A stretch of DNA of 33,882 nucleotides. Origin: Caulobacter sp. CCH9-E1 (GTDB taxonomy: Bacteria; Pseudomonadota; Alphaproteobacteria; Caulobacterales; Caulobacteraceae). Where the stretch lies: NCBI RefSeq assembly GCF_001556515.1, contig NZ_LSJA01000258.1:1-33882 (forward strand), in the 5' to 3' direction. The notes beneath the pieces were generated by a model. That model was not told where the DNA came from and searched no databases. It worked only from the letters and a program-made list of their open reading frames with translations. The position numbers and the translations under genes were made by a program. This document shows positions 1 to 8,706 of this stretch, in pieces (positions within the stretch are counted from its first letter, which is position 1; each line of letters opens with the position of its first letter).

Positions 1-1368
1 GACGCCGGCGTTCAGGGCCAGCAGGTTGGTCTGGAAGGCGATCTCGTCGATCACCGTGATGATCTGCCCGATCTTCTGGGACGAGACGTCGATCCGCTCC
101 ATGGCGGTCATCGCTTCGGTCGCCACGGCGCTGGACTGGCCCACGAGCTTGCGGCTGACCGAGGCGGCCTCCTGGGCCTGGGCGGCGTTCTGGGCGGTCT
201 TGCGGATGGTGGCGGTGACCTGATCGAGGGCCGCGGCGGTCTCTTCCAGGCTGGCGGCCTGCTGCTCGGTGCGGTGGGCCAGGTCGTCGGAGGCCGTCGA
301 GATCTCCCGCGAGCCGCTGTCGACCGCGGCGGTGGTGATCAGCACCTGACGGATCGCGTGCTCCAGCGTCTCCATCGAGCTGTTGAAGTCTCGGCGCAGG
401 CCTTCGAAGTCTTCCGGGAAAGGCGACGTCAGCCGCGCCGAGAGGTCGCCGGCGGCCAGGCGGCGCAGGCCATCGCCCAGGCTGTCGGCCACGCGCTGGC
501 GCAGGGCGCGTTCTTCTGCGCGAGCGGCCTCGGCGCTCTGCAGGCGGGCCTCTTCCTCGTGTTCGAGCTGGGCGCGCGTGGCGGCCTGCCGCTCCAGGGC
601 GGCGGTTCGGAACGTCGCCACCGACCGCGCCATGTCGCCGATCTCGTCGGGGCGCGCCTGCAGAGGCACTTCCTGGCTGTAGTCGCCGGTCGCCAGGCGG
701 CCCATATAGTCGGTGATCCTCGACAGCGGCGAGGCGACGAACCGGCGCAGAGCTCCAACGCCGACGACCACGATCGCCAGCATGGCGACGGTGACGGCCG
801 CGAGCAGGGCCATGACGAACCAGGTCGCCTTTTCGACCTTTCGCGCCTGCGCTTCCGCCCCCTGCTGAGCCAACACCGCCAGTTGGTCGATGACCTTGCG
901 GTGGCGCGCGTAGACGGGTTCGAGCTTGGCGATCGTCGTGTTCACCCCAATCACGTCGCCGGACTTCAGGGCGGGGGCGTATTCGCCGTCGACGACCTTC
1001 CAGAACGCCTGCACCTCGACGTCGGAGGCGTCGAGCGCCGTGCGCATATCGTCCGGCAGGTCGAGGCCCTTCCAATAGGCTCGGCGCTCATCGTACTGCT
1101 TGTGCAGGGTGTTCAGCGCCTTCAGCGTCGCGTCCGCCTGGCCCGTGTCCTCGGCGCCGTGATGGACGATCAGCATCGACTCGACCAGGTACAGCGGCGG
1201 CGGGAAGATGTCGGCCAGCAGTTCGTAGGATTGCGACTGCTTCTGCGACAGCGGTCCCCCGACCCGCAGCTCCATCAGCGAGAACACCGCCGTCGCCGTC
1301 GCCAGCACGAAGCCCAGCAGCAGACAGCCGGCGAAGATGTTGAGCGCGTCGCGAATGCGGATCGTCAT
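1..1368 (-). CDS. Methyl-accepting chemotaxis protein, 3' end missing
   Basis: Transmembrane chemoreceptor that passes ligand signals to the CheA/CheW array. The frame is open from the ATG at 1368 to the window edge (456 codons). Hydrophobic segments lie at about residues 11-30 and 183-205, flanking a periplasmic domain of about 150 residues. A HAMP-like linker follows (RPDEIGDMARSVATFR, about 239-254), then the start of the methyl-accepting coiled coil. The last visible codons read DEIAFQTNLLALNAGV, the conserved signalling hairpin tip that contacts CheA and CheW. About 150 or more residues should lie beyond the edge. It is divergent from the gcv operon. The ligand is unknown. Confidence 0.93.
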   Translation of the reverse strand, partial: MTIRIRDALNIFAGCLLLGFVLATATAVFSLMELRVGGPLSQKQSQSYELLADIFPPPLYLVESMLIVHHGAEDTGQADATLKALNTLHKQYDERRAYWKGLDLPDDMRTALDASDVEVQAFWKVVDGEYAPALKSGDVIGVNTTIAKLEPVYARHRKVIDQLAVLAQQGAEAQARKVEKATWFVMALLAAVTVAMLAIVVVGVGALRRFVASPLSRITDYMGRLATGDYSQEVPLQARPDEIGDMARSVATFRTAALERQAATRAQLEHEEEARLQSAEAARAEERALRQRVADSLGDGLRRLAAGDLSARLTSPFPEDFEGLRRDFNSSMETLEHAIRQVLITTAAVDSGSREISTASDDLAHRTEQQAASLEETAAALDQVTATIRKTAQNAAQAQEAASVSRKLVGQSSAVATEAMTAMERIDVSSQKIGQIITVIDEIAFQTNLLALNAGV

Positions 1369-1540
1369 GGAAGGTCCTGCTGTGAAAGCGCCGCAAGCTT
1401 CGCCTTGACGGGTTAATGCGCGGAAAGTTCCGGCTGCGGCCTGGTGTCCCAGTCGCGGCGGATGAGGAAAACGCCCGCCTCGCCCGAGGGACGAGCGGGG
1501 CGCGCTTGACTCCGGCGCACCCCTCCCGCATTGAGCCGAG

Positions 1541-1720
1541 GACCCTCGCGGGAGACATCGGGATTCGCTCCCGAGGCCGAAGGCGCAACCGCCCCGGAAA
1601 CGCTCAGGCAAAAGGACCGCGCGAGTTTAGGAACGCTGGAAAGAGGCCTCCCGCAAGGGCGGCTCGCCGAAGGAGCAAGGGACGGATCGTCCCGGAATCT
1701 CTCAGGCCCAAGGGACAGCG
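1541..1720 (+). ncRNA. Tandem glycine riboswitch (two aptamers)
   Basis: Cis-regulatory leader of the glycine cleavage operon. Two successive glycine-aptamer signatures are visible: CGGAAACGCTCAGGCAAAAGGACC at about 1595-1618 (first 20 bases diagnostic) and GGAATCTCTCAGGCCCAAGG at 1694-1713. Each is preceded by its own paired arms. Aptamer I spans about 1541-1618 and aptamer II about 1632-1720, joined by a short linker. In known tandem glycine riboswitches glycine binding turns on gcv expression. A hairpin with a GAGA loop (1733-1748) and the gcvT Shine-Dalgarno follow directly, so control of translation start is plausible here. The exact ends are estimated. Confidence 0.93.
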
Positions 1721-1732
1721 GGGGCGCGACCA

Positions 1733-1748
1733 ACCGGCGAGAGCCGGT
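1733..1748 (+). promoter_or_regulatory. Hairpin between riboswitch and gcvT ribosome binding site
   Basis: Perfect 6-bp stem ACCGGC/GCCGGT closing a GAGA (GNRA) tetraloop, 13 nt after aptamer II and 19 nt before the GGAG ribosome binding site. There is no uridine run, so it is not a classic terminator. It is a candidate part of the riboswitch expression platform (inference). Confidence 0.45.
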
Positions 1749-1780
1749 CCTGTCGCCGACCTCGTTTGGAGCCCATCGCG

Positions 1781-2893
1781 TTGTCCGACCAAGATCTCAA
1801 GAAGACCCCGCTCTACGACGCCCACGTCGCGGCGGGCGCGCGCATGGTTCCGTTCGCGGGCTACTCCATGCCGGTGCAGTACAAGGACGGGGTGCTGAAA
1901 GAGCACCTCTGGACGCGCGAGCACGCCGGCCTGTTCGACGTCTCGCACATGGGCCAGGCCCGCATCCGCGGCGAGAACCCCGCCAAGAGCTTCGAGAAGG
2001 TCGTCTCGGCCGACTACCAGGGCCTGAAGGCGGGCAAGCAGCGCTACGGCGTGCTGCTGAACGCGCAGGGCGGCATCGTCGATGATCTGATGACCGCGCG
2101 TCCCGATGACGACGGTCTCTTCGTCGTCGTCAACGGCGCCTGCAAGGACAACGACTACGCCATCATCGCCCGCGAGCTGGCGGGCGAGGCGACGGTGACC
2201 CGCCTCGAGGACCGCGCGCTGCTGGCGCTGCAAGGTCCTGAGGCCGCCGCCGTGCTGGCCGCCCATATCCCCGAAGCGGCCCAGATGGTGTTCATGGACG
2301 CCAAGGCTCTGACGGCGTTCGGCGTCGACGCGATCGTTTCGCGTTCGGGCTACACCGGCGAGGACGGCTACGAGATCTCGATCCCGGCCGACGCCGCCGA
2401 GCGCGTCTGGAACACCTTGCTGGCCGACGAGCGCGTCAAGCCGATCGGCCTGGGCGCCCGCGACAGCCTGCGCCTGGAGGCGGGTCTGCCGCTCTACGGC
2501 CATGACCTCGACGAGACCGTTTCGCCGATCGAGGCCGGCCTGAACTTCGCCGTCGGCAAGTCGCGCCGCGAGGCCGGCGATTATCTGGGCGCGGCCCGCA
2601 TCGCCAAGGAACTGGCCGGCGAGCTGTCGCGCGTCCGCGTGAACCTGAAGGTGCTGGAAGGCGCCCCCGCCCGCGAAGGCGCCGAGATCGCCGACGAGGC
2701 CGGCGCCGTGATCGGCAAGGTCACCAGCGGCGGCTTCGCCCCCAGCCTGGGCTACCCCATCGCCATCGGCTTCGCCCCGCCCGCCTACGCCGCGATCGGG
2801 ACGAAGTTGAAGGTCATCGTTCGCGGGAAGGCCGCCGCCGCCGAGGTGGTCGCCAGCCCGTTCGTTCCCAGCCGCTACGTCCGCAAACTCTAA
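1781..2893 (+). CDS. gcvT: Aminomethyltransferase, glycine cleavage T protein
   Basis: Transfers the methylene group from the aminomethyl-lipoyl arm of GcvH to tetrahydrofolate and releases ammonia. At 370 residues it has normal T-protein length. The N-terminal region reads [20 protein letters not shown] and FDVSHMGQ; the [20 protein letters not shown] segment (about residues 226-245) is typical of the folate-binding fold. The start chosen is TTG at 1781, because GGAG at 1768-1771 sits 9 nt upstream. An in-frame TTG at 1766 would add five residues but overlaps that site. It is the first gene of the operon after the glycine riboswitch. Confidence 0.95.
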   Translation: MSDQDLKKTPLYDAHVAAGARMVPFAGYSMPVQYKDGVLKEHLWTREHAGLFDVSHMGQARIRGENPAKSFEKVVSADYQGLKAGKQRYGVLLNAQGGIVDDLMTARPDDDGLFVVVNGACKDNDYAIIARELAGEATVTRLEDRALLALQGPEAAAVLAAHIPEAAQMVFMDAKALTAFGVDAIVSRSGYTGEDGYEISIPADAAERVWNTLLADERVKPIGLGARDSLRLEAGLPLYGHDLDETVSPIEAGLNFAVGKSRREAGDYLGAARIAKELAGELSRVRVNLKVLEGAPAREGAEIADEAGAVIGKVTSGGFAPSLGYPIAIGFAPPAYAAIGTKLKVIVRGKAAAAEVVASPFVPSRYVRKL

Positions 2894-2915
2894 TCTCATC
2901 CAAGGGCCGACCAAG

Positions 2916-3281
2916 ATGCGCTTCACCAAAGATCACGAATGGGTCGTCGTTCAGGGCGACGTCGCCACCGTCGGCATCACCGCCTACGCCGCCGAGCAGC
3001 TGGGCGACGTGGTGTTTGTCGAGGTTCCGGAAGCCGGCAAGACCGTGAAGCAGGGCGACGGCCTGGCGGTGGTCGAGAGCGTCAAGGCCGCCTCGGACGT
3101 CTACGCCCCGGTGTCGGGCGAGGTCGTCGAAGGCAACACCGAGCTTGCGGACGCTCCGGAAACCGTCAACGCCCTGCCCGAAAGCGGCGGCTGGTTCGCC
3201 AAGATCAAGCTCGCCAACCCGGCCGAGGTCGACGCCCTGATGGACCGCGACGCGTACGAAGCGTTCCTGGCCACGCTGTAA
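2916..3281 (+). CDS. gcvH: Glycine cleavage system H protein
   Basis: Small lipoyl carrier that shuttles the aminomethyl intermediate between the P, T and L proteins. It is 121 residues, normal for the family. The lipoylation site is Lys57 in [19 protein letters not shown], and the ending [10 protein letters not shown] is also typical. It starts 22 nt after gcvT. The 114 nt separating it from gcvPA hold two GC-rich hairpins (3287-3381) that could alter the relative level of H and P proteins. Confidence 0.97.
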   Translation: MRFTKDHEWVVVQGDVATVGITAYAAEQLGDVVFVEVPEAGKTVKQGDGLAVVESVKAASDVYAPVSGEVVEGNTELADAPETVNALPESGGWFAKIKLANPAEVDALMDRDAYEAFLATL

Positions 3282-3286
3282 CCAAG

Positions 3287-3381
3287 ACCCCTTCCCCCTC
3301 GATGGGGGGGAAGGGCAGGGCTGTGGGTGACCCCGCCGCCCTAACCACCCCATCCCCACCCTTCCCCATCAAGGGGAAGGG
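3287..3381. repeat. Pair of palindromic intergenic hairpins inside the gcv operon
   Basis: Two palindromes share the CCCTTCCCC/GGGGAAGGG arms. The first covers about 3287-3315 around CTCGAT; the second is 3359-3381 around ATCAA. They fill nearly the whole gcvH-gcvPA spacer, leaving a ribosome binding site (AGGA, about 3386) free. They resemble REP-like elements of alphaproteobacteria and may stabilise or partly terminate the gcvTH transcript (inference). Confidence 0.7.
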
Positions 3382-3395
3382 AGCAGGACAGAAAC

Positions 3396-4742
3396 ATGCG
3401 CTATCTCCCCCTGACCCCCGAAGACCGCGCCGAGATGCTCGGCGTGATCGGCGTGAAGTCGATCGACGACCTGTTCGTGGACGTGCCGGCCTCGGCCCGC
3501 CGCGACGCGCCGGTCGACCTGCCGCACCATGTCGGCGAACTGGAAGTCGAGCGGGAGATGGCCGGCCTGGCCAAGCGCAACCGCGCCGCGGGCGAAGGGC
3601 CGTTCTTCTGCGGCGCCGGCGCCTATCGTCACCATGTGCCGGCGACGGTCGACCACATCATCCAGCGGTCGGAATTCCTGACCAGCTACACGCCCTATCA
3701 GCCGGAAATCGCCCAAGGCACCCTGCAGGTGCTGTTCGAGTTCCAGACGCAGGTCGCGGCCCTGACCGGCATGGAAGTGGCCAACGCCTCGCTCTATGAC
3801 GGTTCGACCGGCGCGGCCGAGGCGGTGATGATGGCCCAGCGCGTCACCCGTCGGAACAAGGCGGTGATGTCGGGCGGCGTCCACCCGCACTATGTCGGCG
3901 CGATCGAGACCCTGGCCCACGCCGCCGGCGTTCAGACGACCCGCATGCCCGCGGCCATCGACGCCGAGGACGCGGTGATCGCCGCGATCGACGCCGACAC
4001 CGCCTGCGTCGTCGTCCAGACCCCGAACGTGTTCGGCACGGTCACCGACGTGAGCAAGATCGCCGAGGCCGCCCACGCCGCCGGCGCGCTGCTGATCGTG
4101 GTGACGACCGAGGCGGTCTCGTACGGCCTCCTGAAGCCGCCCGGCGAGATGGGCGCCGACATCGCCGTGGCCGAGGGCCAGTCGATCGGCAATGGCCTGA
4201 ACTTCGGCGGCCCCTATGTCGGCCTCTTCGCCTGCAAGGAGAAGTTCGTCCGCCAGATGCCGGGCCGCCTGTGCGGCGAGACGGTCGACGCCGACGGCAA
4301 GCGCGGCTTCGTGCTGACCCTGTCGACCCGCGAGCAGCACATCCGCCGCGACAAGGCCACCTCGAACATCTGCACCAACAGCGGCCTGTGCGCTCTGGCC
4401 TTCTCGATCCATATGAGCCTCCTGGGCGAGACCGGCCTGCGCAAGCTGGCCGCGCTGAACCACCAGAAGGCTGTTGCGTTGCGCGACGCCCTGGCGGCGA
4501 TCCCGGGCTATGAGATCCTGACGCCGCGCTTCTTCAACGAGTTCGCGGTCCGTGTGCCAGGCAAGGCGGCCGAGCTGGTCGAGACCCTGGCCAACCATGG
4601 CGTGCTGGCCGGCGTGCCGTTCTCGCGCCTCGACGCCGGCGCGGGCATGGACGACGTCCTGCTGGTCGCCGCGACCGAGACGACGCTGGACGTCGACATC
4701 ACTTTCCTGACCAAACTCCTGACCAAGGTGGTGGGCCAATGA
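3396..4742 (+). CDS. gcvPA: Glycine dehydrogenase (decarboxylating) subunit 1
   Basis: N-terminal half of the split P protein, which decarboxylates glycine with GcvPB. It is 448 residues, the expected size for the alpha subunit of the two-subunit form. It begins [15 protein letters not shown] and shows family blocks such as [30 protein letters not shown] (about 130-142) and [18 protein letters not shown] (about 310-327). The pyridoxal phosphate lysine is not in this subunit. The stop overlaps the gcvPB start as ATGA, giving translational coupling and 1:1 output. Confidence 0.97.
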   Translation: MRYLPLTPEDRAEMLGVIGVKSIDDLFVDVPASARRDAPVDLPHHVGELEVEREMAGLAKRNRAAGEGPFFCGAGAYRHHVPATVDHIIQRSEFLTSYTPYQPEIAQGTLQVLFEFQTQVAALTGMEVANASLYDGSTGAAEAVMMAQRVTRRNKAVMSGGVHPHYVGAIETLAHAAGVQTTRMPAAIDAEDAVIAAIDADTACVVVQTPNVFGTVTDVSKIAEAAHAAGALLIVVTTEAVSYGLLKPPGEMGADIAVAEGQSIGNGLNFGGPYVGLFACKEKFVRQMPGRLCGETVDADGKRGFVLTLSTREQHIRRDKATSNICTNSGLCALAFSIHMSLLGETGLRKLAALNHQKAVALRDALAAIPGYEILTPRFFNEFAVRVPGKAAELVETLANHGVLAGVPFSRLDAGAGMDDVLLVAATETTLDVDITFLTKLLTKVVGQ

Positions 4743-6316
4743 GCATGAACAACGTCGGCCGCCCCACGCGCCCCGAAGCCGCGAATGACGCACCCGCCGG
4801 TCACGAGACCCTGACGGGCGGTCGCGGCCTGCTGCAGGACGAGGCCCTGATCTTCGAGCTGGACGGCTGGAACAAGACCGGCGTCGACCTGCCCGACGTC
4901 GCCGCCCCGTCCAGCGATCTGGCCGGCCTGCTGCGCTCCGAGCCGATCGGCCTGCCGGGCCTGTCGGAGCCGGAAGCGGTCCGCCACTATGTGCGCCTGT
5001 CCCAGAAGAACCACGCCATCGACCTGGCGCTATACCCGCTGGGCTCGTGCACGATGAAGCACAATCCGCGCCTCAATGAGAAGATGGCGCGCCTGCCGGG
5101 CTTCTCGGACATCCACCCGCTGCAGCCGACCTCGACGGTGCAGGGCGCCCTGCAGCTGATGGACCGCCTGGCTCACTGGCTGAAGACCCTGACCGGCATG
5201 CCCGCCGTGGCCCTGTCGCCCAAGGCCGGCGCCCACGGCGAGCTGTGCGGCCTGCTCGCCATTCGCGCCGCCCACGAGGCGGCCGGGAACGGCCATCGCA
5301 AGACGGTCCTGGCGCCGACCAGCGCCCACGGCACCAACCCGGCCACGGCGGCCTTCGTCGGCTACACCGTCGTCGAGATCGCCCAGACCGAGGACGGCCG
5401 CGTCGATCTGAAGGACCTGGAGTCCAAGCTCGGCGACCACGTGGCCGCCATCATGGTCACCAACCCCAACACCTGCGGCCTGTTCGAGCGCGACGTCGTC
5501 GAGATCGCGCGCCTGACCCACGCGGCCGGGGCCTACTTCTACTGCGACGGCGCCAACTTCAACGCCATCGTCGGCCGGGTGCGCCCGGGCGACCTGGGCG
5601 TCGACGCCATGCACATCAACCTGCACAAGACCTTCTCGACGCCGCACGGCGGCGGCGGTCCGGGCGCGGGTCCGGTGGTGTTGTCGGAGGCCCTGGCCCC
5701 GTTCGCCCCGACGCCCTGGCTGACCCACGGCGAGGACGGTTTCGACCTGGTCGAGCACGCCGGCGAGGAGGGCGCCAAGACCGCCTTCGGCCGCATGAGC
5801 GCCTTCCACGGCCAGATGGGCATGTATGTTCGCGCCTACGCCTACATGCTCAGCCACGGCGCCGACGGTCTGAAGCAGGCCGCGGAGGACGCGGTGCTGA
5901 ACGCCAACTACATCAAGGCGCGCCTGAAGGACGTGATGAGCCCGGCCTTCCCCGAGGGGCCGTGCATGCACGAGGCGCTGTTCGACGACGCCTGGCTGGA
6001 AGGCACCGGGGTCACCACGCTCGACTTCGCCAAGGCGATGATCGACGAGGGCTTCCACCCCATGACCATGTACTTCCCGCTGGTGGCGCATGGCGCGATG
6101 CTGATCGAGCCGACCGAGACGGAGAGCCGTCAGGAGCTGGATCGCTTCATCGCCGCGCTCCGGGCCCTCGCCGGCGCCGCCAAAGCGGGGGATACGGAGC
6201 GCTTCAAGGGCGCGCCGTTCCACGCTCCGCTCCGGCGCCTGGATGAGACCCAGGCGGCCCGCAAGCCCCGGTTGAAGTGGAAACCTGTGGCCGCGGCGCC
6301 ACTGGCGGCTGAATAG
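4739..6316 (+). CDS. gcvPB: Glycine dehydrogenase (decarboxylating) subunit 2
   Basis: C-terminal, catalytic half of the split P protein. The pyridoxal phosphate lysine is Lys297 in [19 protein letters not shown], and the upstream block [18 protein letters not shown] (about 98-115) is a P-protein hallmark. At 525 residues it is of normal length. The start overlaps the gcvPA stop by 4 nt. With gcvT and gcvH it completes the operon except for the shared lipoamide dehydrogenase (L protein), which is not in this window. The C-terminal 20 residues are Ala/Pro/Lys-rich and probably flexible. Confidence 0.97.
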   Translation: MSMNNVGRPTRPEAANDAPAGHETLTGGRGLLQDEALIFELDGWNKTGVDLPDVAAPSSDLAGLLRSEPIGLPGLSEPEAVRHYVRLSQKNHAIDLALYPLGSCTMKHNPRLNEKMARLPGFSDIHPLQPTSTVQGALQLMDRLAHWLKTLTGMPAVALSPKAGAHGELCGLLAIRAAHEAAGNGHRKTVLAPTSAHGTNPATAAFVGYTVVEIAQTEDGRVDLKDLESKLGDHVAAIMVTNPNTCGLFERDVVEIARLTHAAGAYFYCDGANFNAIVGRVRPGDLGVDAMHINLHKTFSTPHGGGGPGAGPVVLSEALAPFAPTPWLTHGEDGFDLVEHAGEEGAKTAFGRMSAFHGQMGMYVRAYAYMLSHGADGLKQAAEDAVLNANYIKARLKDVMSPAFPEGPCMHEALFDDAWLEGTGVTTLDFAKAMIDEGFHPMTMYFPLVAHGAMLIEPTETESRQELDRFIAALRALAGAAKAGDTERFKGAPFHAPLRRLDETQAARKPRLKWKPVAAAPLAAE

Positions 6317-6342
6317 CATTCTCCATACCCCCCTTGCGACCA

Positions 6343-6365
6343 GAGGGCGCCTTTACGGCGCCCTC
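6343..6365 (+). terminator. Hairpin after the gcv operon
   Basis: Perfect 9-bp stem GAGGGCGCC/GGCGCCCTC with a TTTAC loop, 26 nt after the gcvPB stop. It has no clear uridine tract, so it may act with Rho or protect the 3' end. Confidence 0.5.
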
Positions 6366-6447
6366 CTGGCTCCACATATCGGGAGGGCGCGTCGGGGCTA
6401 GCTGGCTGATCCAGGGAGCATGCGGCGCGCAAGCTCGTTGTCCTCCC

Positions 6448-6867
6448 ATGACCGCTATCGCCCTTGCCATGCCGCGCGCCCGCCGCACCGCCGATGACCT
6501 CGCCCGTGAGCTCATCGCGCGATTCCTGCGCGTGATTCTGGTCAGCCTGGGCGTGCTGCTGGTCATCGGCGGCATCGTCATCGCGCCGCTGCCGGGCCCG
6601 ATGGGCCTGCCGCTGACCGTCGTCGGTCTGATGCTGGTGCTGCGCAACTCGTTCAAGGCCCGCAAGCAGTTCGTGCGCTTCCAGCACGCTCACCCCAAGC
6701 TGATCTTCCCGCTGCGCCGTCTGCTGCGGCGCGAGCCCGAGGTCGTGCTGGTGGCTTGGCAGCAGGCCCTGCGCGTCGAACGCCTGGTCGTGCCGCGCCG
6801 CTGGCGGATGGCTATCCGTTGGCGCAAGTCGCTGAAGCGCCGGGCGGCGAGGCGCAACGGCCAGTGA
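6448..6867 (+). CDS. PGPGW-like small transmembrane protein, copy 1
   Basis: Inner-membrane protein of 139 residues with no known biochemical role. One hydrophobic helix (about 28-47) leads into APLPGPMGLP (about 46-55) and a second short helix (about 56-66), the layout of the PGPGW family. A basic cytoplasmic tail follows: HPKLIFPLRRLLRREPEV (about 82-99), then many Arg and Lys. The ATG at 6448 is chosen; an in-frame ATG at 6469 is possible. The stop overlaps the next gene as GTGA. The two proteins are clear paralogues, so this is a tandem duplication that probably yields a paired complex. Confidence 0.75.
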   Translation: MTAIALAMPRARRTADDLARELIARFLRVILVSLGVLLVIGGIVIAPLPGPMGLPLTVVGLMLVLRNSFKARKQFVRFQHAHPKLIFPLRRLLRREPEVVLVAWQQALRVERLVVPRRWRMAIRWRKSLKRRAARRNGQ

Positions 6868-7307
6868 CGCCCACGGTCGCGACGATCGACATCAAGCACA
6901 GGGTTCGGCGCCGCGCGCGGTTGGCCTTGCTGCTGCGCGAGTCGGCCGCGCGCGCCTTTCGCTGGATCGCCATCGGCTTCGGCGCTCTGGTGATCCTGGC
7001 CGGCGCGGTGCTGACGCCGCTGCCGGGGCACGTGGGCCTGCCGCTGCTGGTCATCGGGCTGATGATCGTCCTGCGCTACTCGTTCCAGGCCCGGAAGACC
7101 TTCATCCGCTGGCAGCGCCGCCACCCGAAGCTGGTGTTCCCCATCCGCCGCCTGATGCGCCGCGAGCCCGAGGTGCTGCTGGTCGTCTGGCAGCAGATGC
7201 TCCGCACCGAGAAGCTGGTCCTGCGCAAGGCCCGCTGGCGGCTGCTGAAGAAGACCCGCAAACGGGTGAGGCGCTACGTAGCGCGGAAAACGGCCAAGGC
7301 AGGGTAG
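6864..7307 (+). CDS. PGPGW-like small transmembrane protein, copy 2
   Basis: Paralogue of the preceding gene, 147 residues. It starts at GTG 6864, overlapping the upstream stop by 4 nt (GTGA), so the genes are translationally coupled. Helix 1 is at about 33-51, motif TPLPGHVGLP at about 51-60, helix 2 at about 60-70. It shares RKxFxRxQxxHPKLxFPxRR and RREPEVxLVxWQQ with copy 1. The C-terminus is strongly basic. The function is unknown; membrane location and pairing with copy 1 are inferred. Confidence 0.75.
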   Translation: MTPTVATIDIKHRVRRRARLALLLRESAARAFRWIAIGFGALVILAGAVLTPLPGHVGLPLLVIGLMIVLRYSFQARKTFIRWQRRHPKLVFPIRRLMRREPEVLLVVWQQMLRTEKLVLRKARWRLLKKTRKRVRRYVARKTAKAG

Positions 7308-7530
7308 AGCCGTCGCGTCAGGCGGGCCTTGGTGACTACTCGTCTCAGAATGGCGACCGGGCGTCTCAATCCGCCGTCGGGCCGTTGCGTGTCGTCCCGT
7401 GCGCTGAAAATGAAGCCGGGCGGCAATCAGCCGTGTTTCAACATTGGAGCAATCGCATGCGTTGCGCTTCTCAATGCCTCGGACCGTCGAGCACGCTCTC
7501 CGGCGCCGCCCGCAAGGGCTAAAAAGGCGG

Positions 7531-7552
7531 CGCGGATCCGGAAGGGTCCGCG
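7531..7552. other. GC-rich hairpin in the spacer before the Gp13-like gene
   Basis: Stem CGCGGATCC/GGGTCCGCG (one G-T pair) with a GGAA loop, 12 nt before the ATG at 7565. On the minus strand it is followed by CCGCCTTTTT, so it is terminator-like in that direction, although no minus-strand gene ends here. The rest of the 257-nt spacer (7308-7564) shows no gene I can support. Confidence 0.4.
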
Positions 7553-7564
7553 TCTACCCCGTCA

Positions 7565-8137
7565 ATGCTAGCTAAACCGATCTCTAACTCCGCCCATGCT
7601 CGCGCCGCGGTTGCGGGCGACCCCGAAAGTCTCCACGCCAACCTGACCGAGGCCGAGCGCCTGAGGACTGGAGCGCTGTACGGCCGCGAGCCGATGGCGG
7701 CCCTGGAGTTTTCACTCGAGCACAGTCGCGAGTGCTGCCTCTCGATCGTCGACGACGCGACGGGCGTCGTCGGCATGTTCGGCATCGCACCGTTTCCCCA
7801 ATGGCCTGGGGCGGGAACCATCTGGCTGACGCCATCAGAGCGGCTGTTGCGTGACCATAAGCTGATCTTCCTGCAGCAATGCCCGCGTTGGATCGCATAC
7901 ATGCTTGAACGCTACGAGGTCGCTTTCAACCTCGTTCCGGAGCATGACGAGACCGAGATCCGCTGGCTGAAGTGGTGCGGCTTCGAGTTCATCGGGACCT
8001 ATGAGAAATATGGCCCGTCCCTGACCCCTCACTGGCTGTTCGCCAAGGCGCGCGACGGGGAGATGCGCCGTCGTCATGAGCGCCTCTTCGAGGAGGGCCC
8101 TTTCGCAGCGCCCGACCCCGAGGCGATCGCGTCCTAG
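7565..8137 (+). CDS. Phage T7 Gp13-like (GNAT-fold) protein
   Basis: 190 residues. The segment from about residue 55 to 165 resembles the T7 Gp13 / internal virion protein A family. It contains a beta-rich core, then IWLTPSERLLRDHKLIFLQ (about 87-105), a helix ending in YMLERYEVAFNLV, and IRWLKWCGFEFIGTYEKYG (about 131-149), the GNAT-like WLxxxGF end. In T7 the protein is needed for virion assembly. Here it stands alone, with no capsid or tail genes near, so it is a domesticated or orphan phage gene, or a chromosomal acetyltransferase-fold relative. No acetyl-CoA loop is obvious. Confidence 0.7.
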   Translation: MLAKPISNSAHARAAVAGDPESLHANLTEAERLRTGALYGREPMAALEFSLEHSRECCLSIVDDATGVVGMFGIAPFPQWPGAGTIWLTPSERLLRDHKLIFLQQCPRWIAYMLERYEVAFNLVPEHDETEIRWLKWCGFEFIGTYEKYGPSLTPHWLFAKARDGEMRRRHERLFEEGPFAAPDPEAIAS

Positions 8138-8179
8138 CCTTTCCTTCTGATCGGAACCGCGACGGGAGCGCCCGGATTT

Positions 8180-8202
8180 TGCGTTGGTCCCACTTCAACG
8201 CA
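8180..8202 (+). promoter_or_regulatory. Leader hairpin abutting the ribosome binding site of the copper-binding gene
   Basis: Perfect 7-bp stem TGCGTTG/CAACGCA with a 9-nt loop. Its 3' arm ends in the first base of the AGGAG ribosome binding site (8202-8206), ahead of the ATG at 8213. It could be an RNA hairpin limiting ribosome access or, as DNA, an inverted-repeat operator. The regulator is unknown. Confidence 0.4.
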
Positions 8203-8212
8203 GGAGCCCGCC

Positions 8213-8635
8213 ATGCGCGCTGAACAGATGCTGGCCACCCATCCCCACGTCAAAGGCGCGGTGAACACCGCGCTCGCCCGTTGCGTCGAGGCCTGCTTCG
8301 ATTGCGCCCAGGTCTGCGCCTCGTGCGCGGACGCCTGTCTGGGCGAGGAGCAGGTGGCTCAGCTGGTCCAGTGTGTCCGCCTGAACATGGATTGCGCCGA
8401 CGTCTGCCTGACGACCGGCCTGATCGCGACCCGGCGTTCAGGGGGCGACGTCCCTCTGATCGAGGCCCAGCTGCGCGCCTGCCAGCTGGCCTGCGCCCGT
8501 TGCGCGGCCGAGTGCGAGCGGCACGCGCAGATGCACGAGCACTGCGCCATCTGCGCCGCCGCCTGCCGCGACTGCGAGCGAGCGTGCGAGGAGGCCATCG
8601 CCAGCCTAGCGGACAGCCAGACGCCGGCGCACTGA
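8213..8635 (+). CDS. Four-helix bundle copper-binding protein (DUF326/Csp-like)
   Basis: Cys-rich helical protein of 140 residues, probably a Cu(I) store or buffer in the cytosol, since no signal peptide is visible. Eighteen Cys are spaced 3-4 residues apart along predicted helices: 24, 28, 31, 35, 38, 42 on helix 1; 54, 61, 65 on helix 2; 90, 94, 97, 101 on helix 3; 111, 114, 118, 121, 125 on helix 4. Known Csp proteins line the core of a four-helix bundle with such Cys and bind many Cu(I). It stands as a single gene with its own leader hairpin and a shared terminator. A metal other than copper is possible. Confidence 0.85.
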   Translation: MRAEQMLATHPHVKGAVNTALARCVEACFDCAQVCASCADACLGEEQVAQLVQCVRLNMDCADVCLTTGLIATRRSGGDVPLIEAQLRACQLACARCAAECERHAQMHEHCAICAAACRDCERACEEAIASLADSQTPAH

Positions 8636-8643
8636 GCCCCCAT

Positions 8644-8684
8644 AAGAAAAGGGCGCGGACCTTGCGATCCGCGCCCTTCTTCTT
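8644..8684. terminator. Bidirectional terminator between the copper-binding gene and atpF
   Basis: Perfect 9-bp stem GGGCGCGGA/TCCGCGCCC (8651-8659 and 8668-8676). It is flanked by AAGAAAA on the left and TTCTTCTT on the right, so it has a T-rich tail on both strands. It lies between convergent gene ends. Confidence 0.85.
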
Positions 8685-8706
8685 GTCTACCCAGTGACGC
8701 TAGCCG

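Noticed and set aside
274..1416. 380-codon plus-strand frame over the chemoreceptor
   Set aside because: Shadow; the minus frame encodes the conserved receptor tip.
1604..2929. 441-codon minus-strand frame over the riboswitch and gcvT
   Set aside because: Antisense shadow; gcvT motifs and riboswitch sequence explain the region.
7329..7571. 80-codon plus-strand frame before the Gp13-like gene
   Set aside because: No ribosome binding site, no family pattern, Arg/Pro-rich like other chance frames here.
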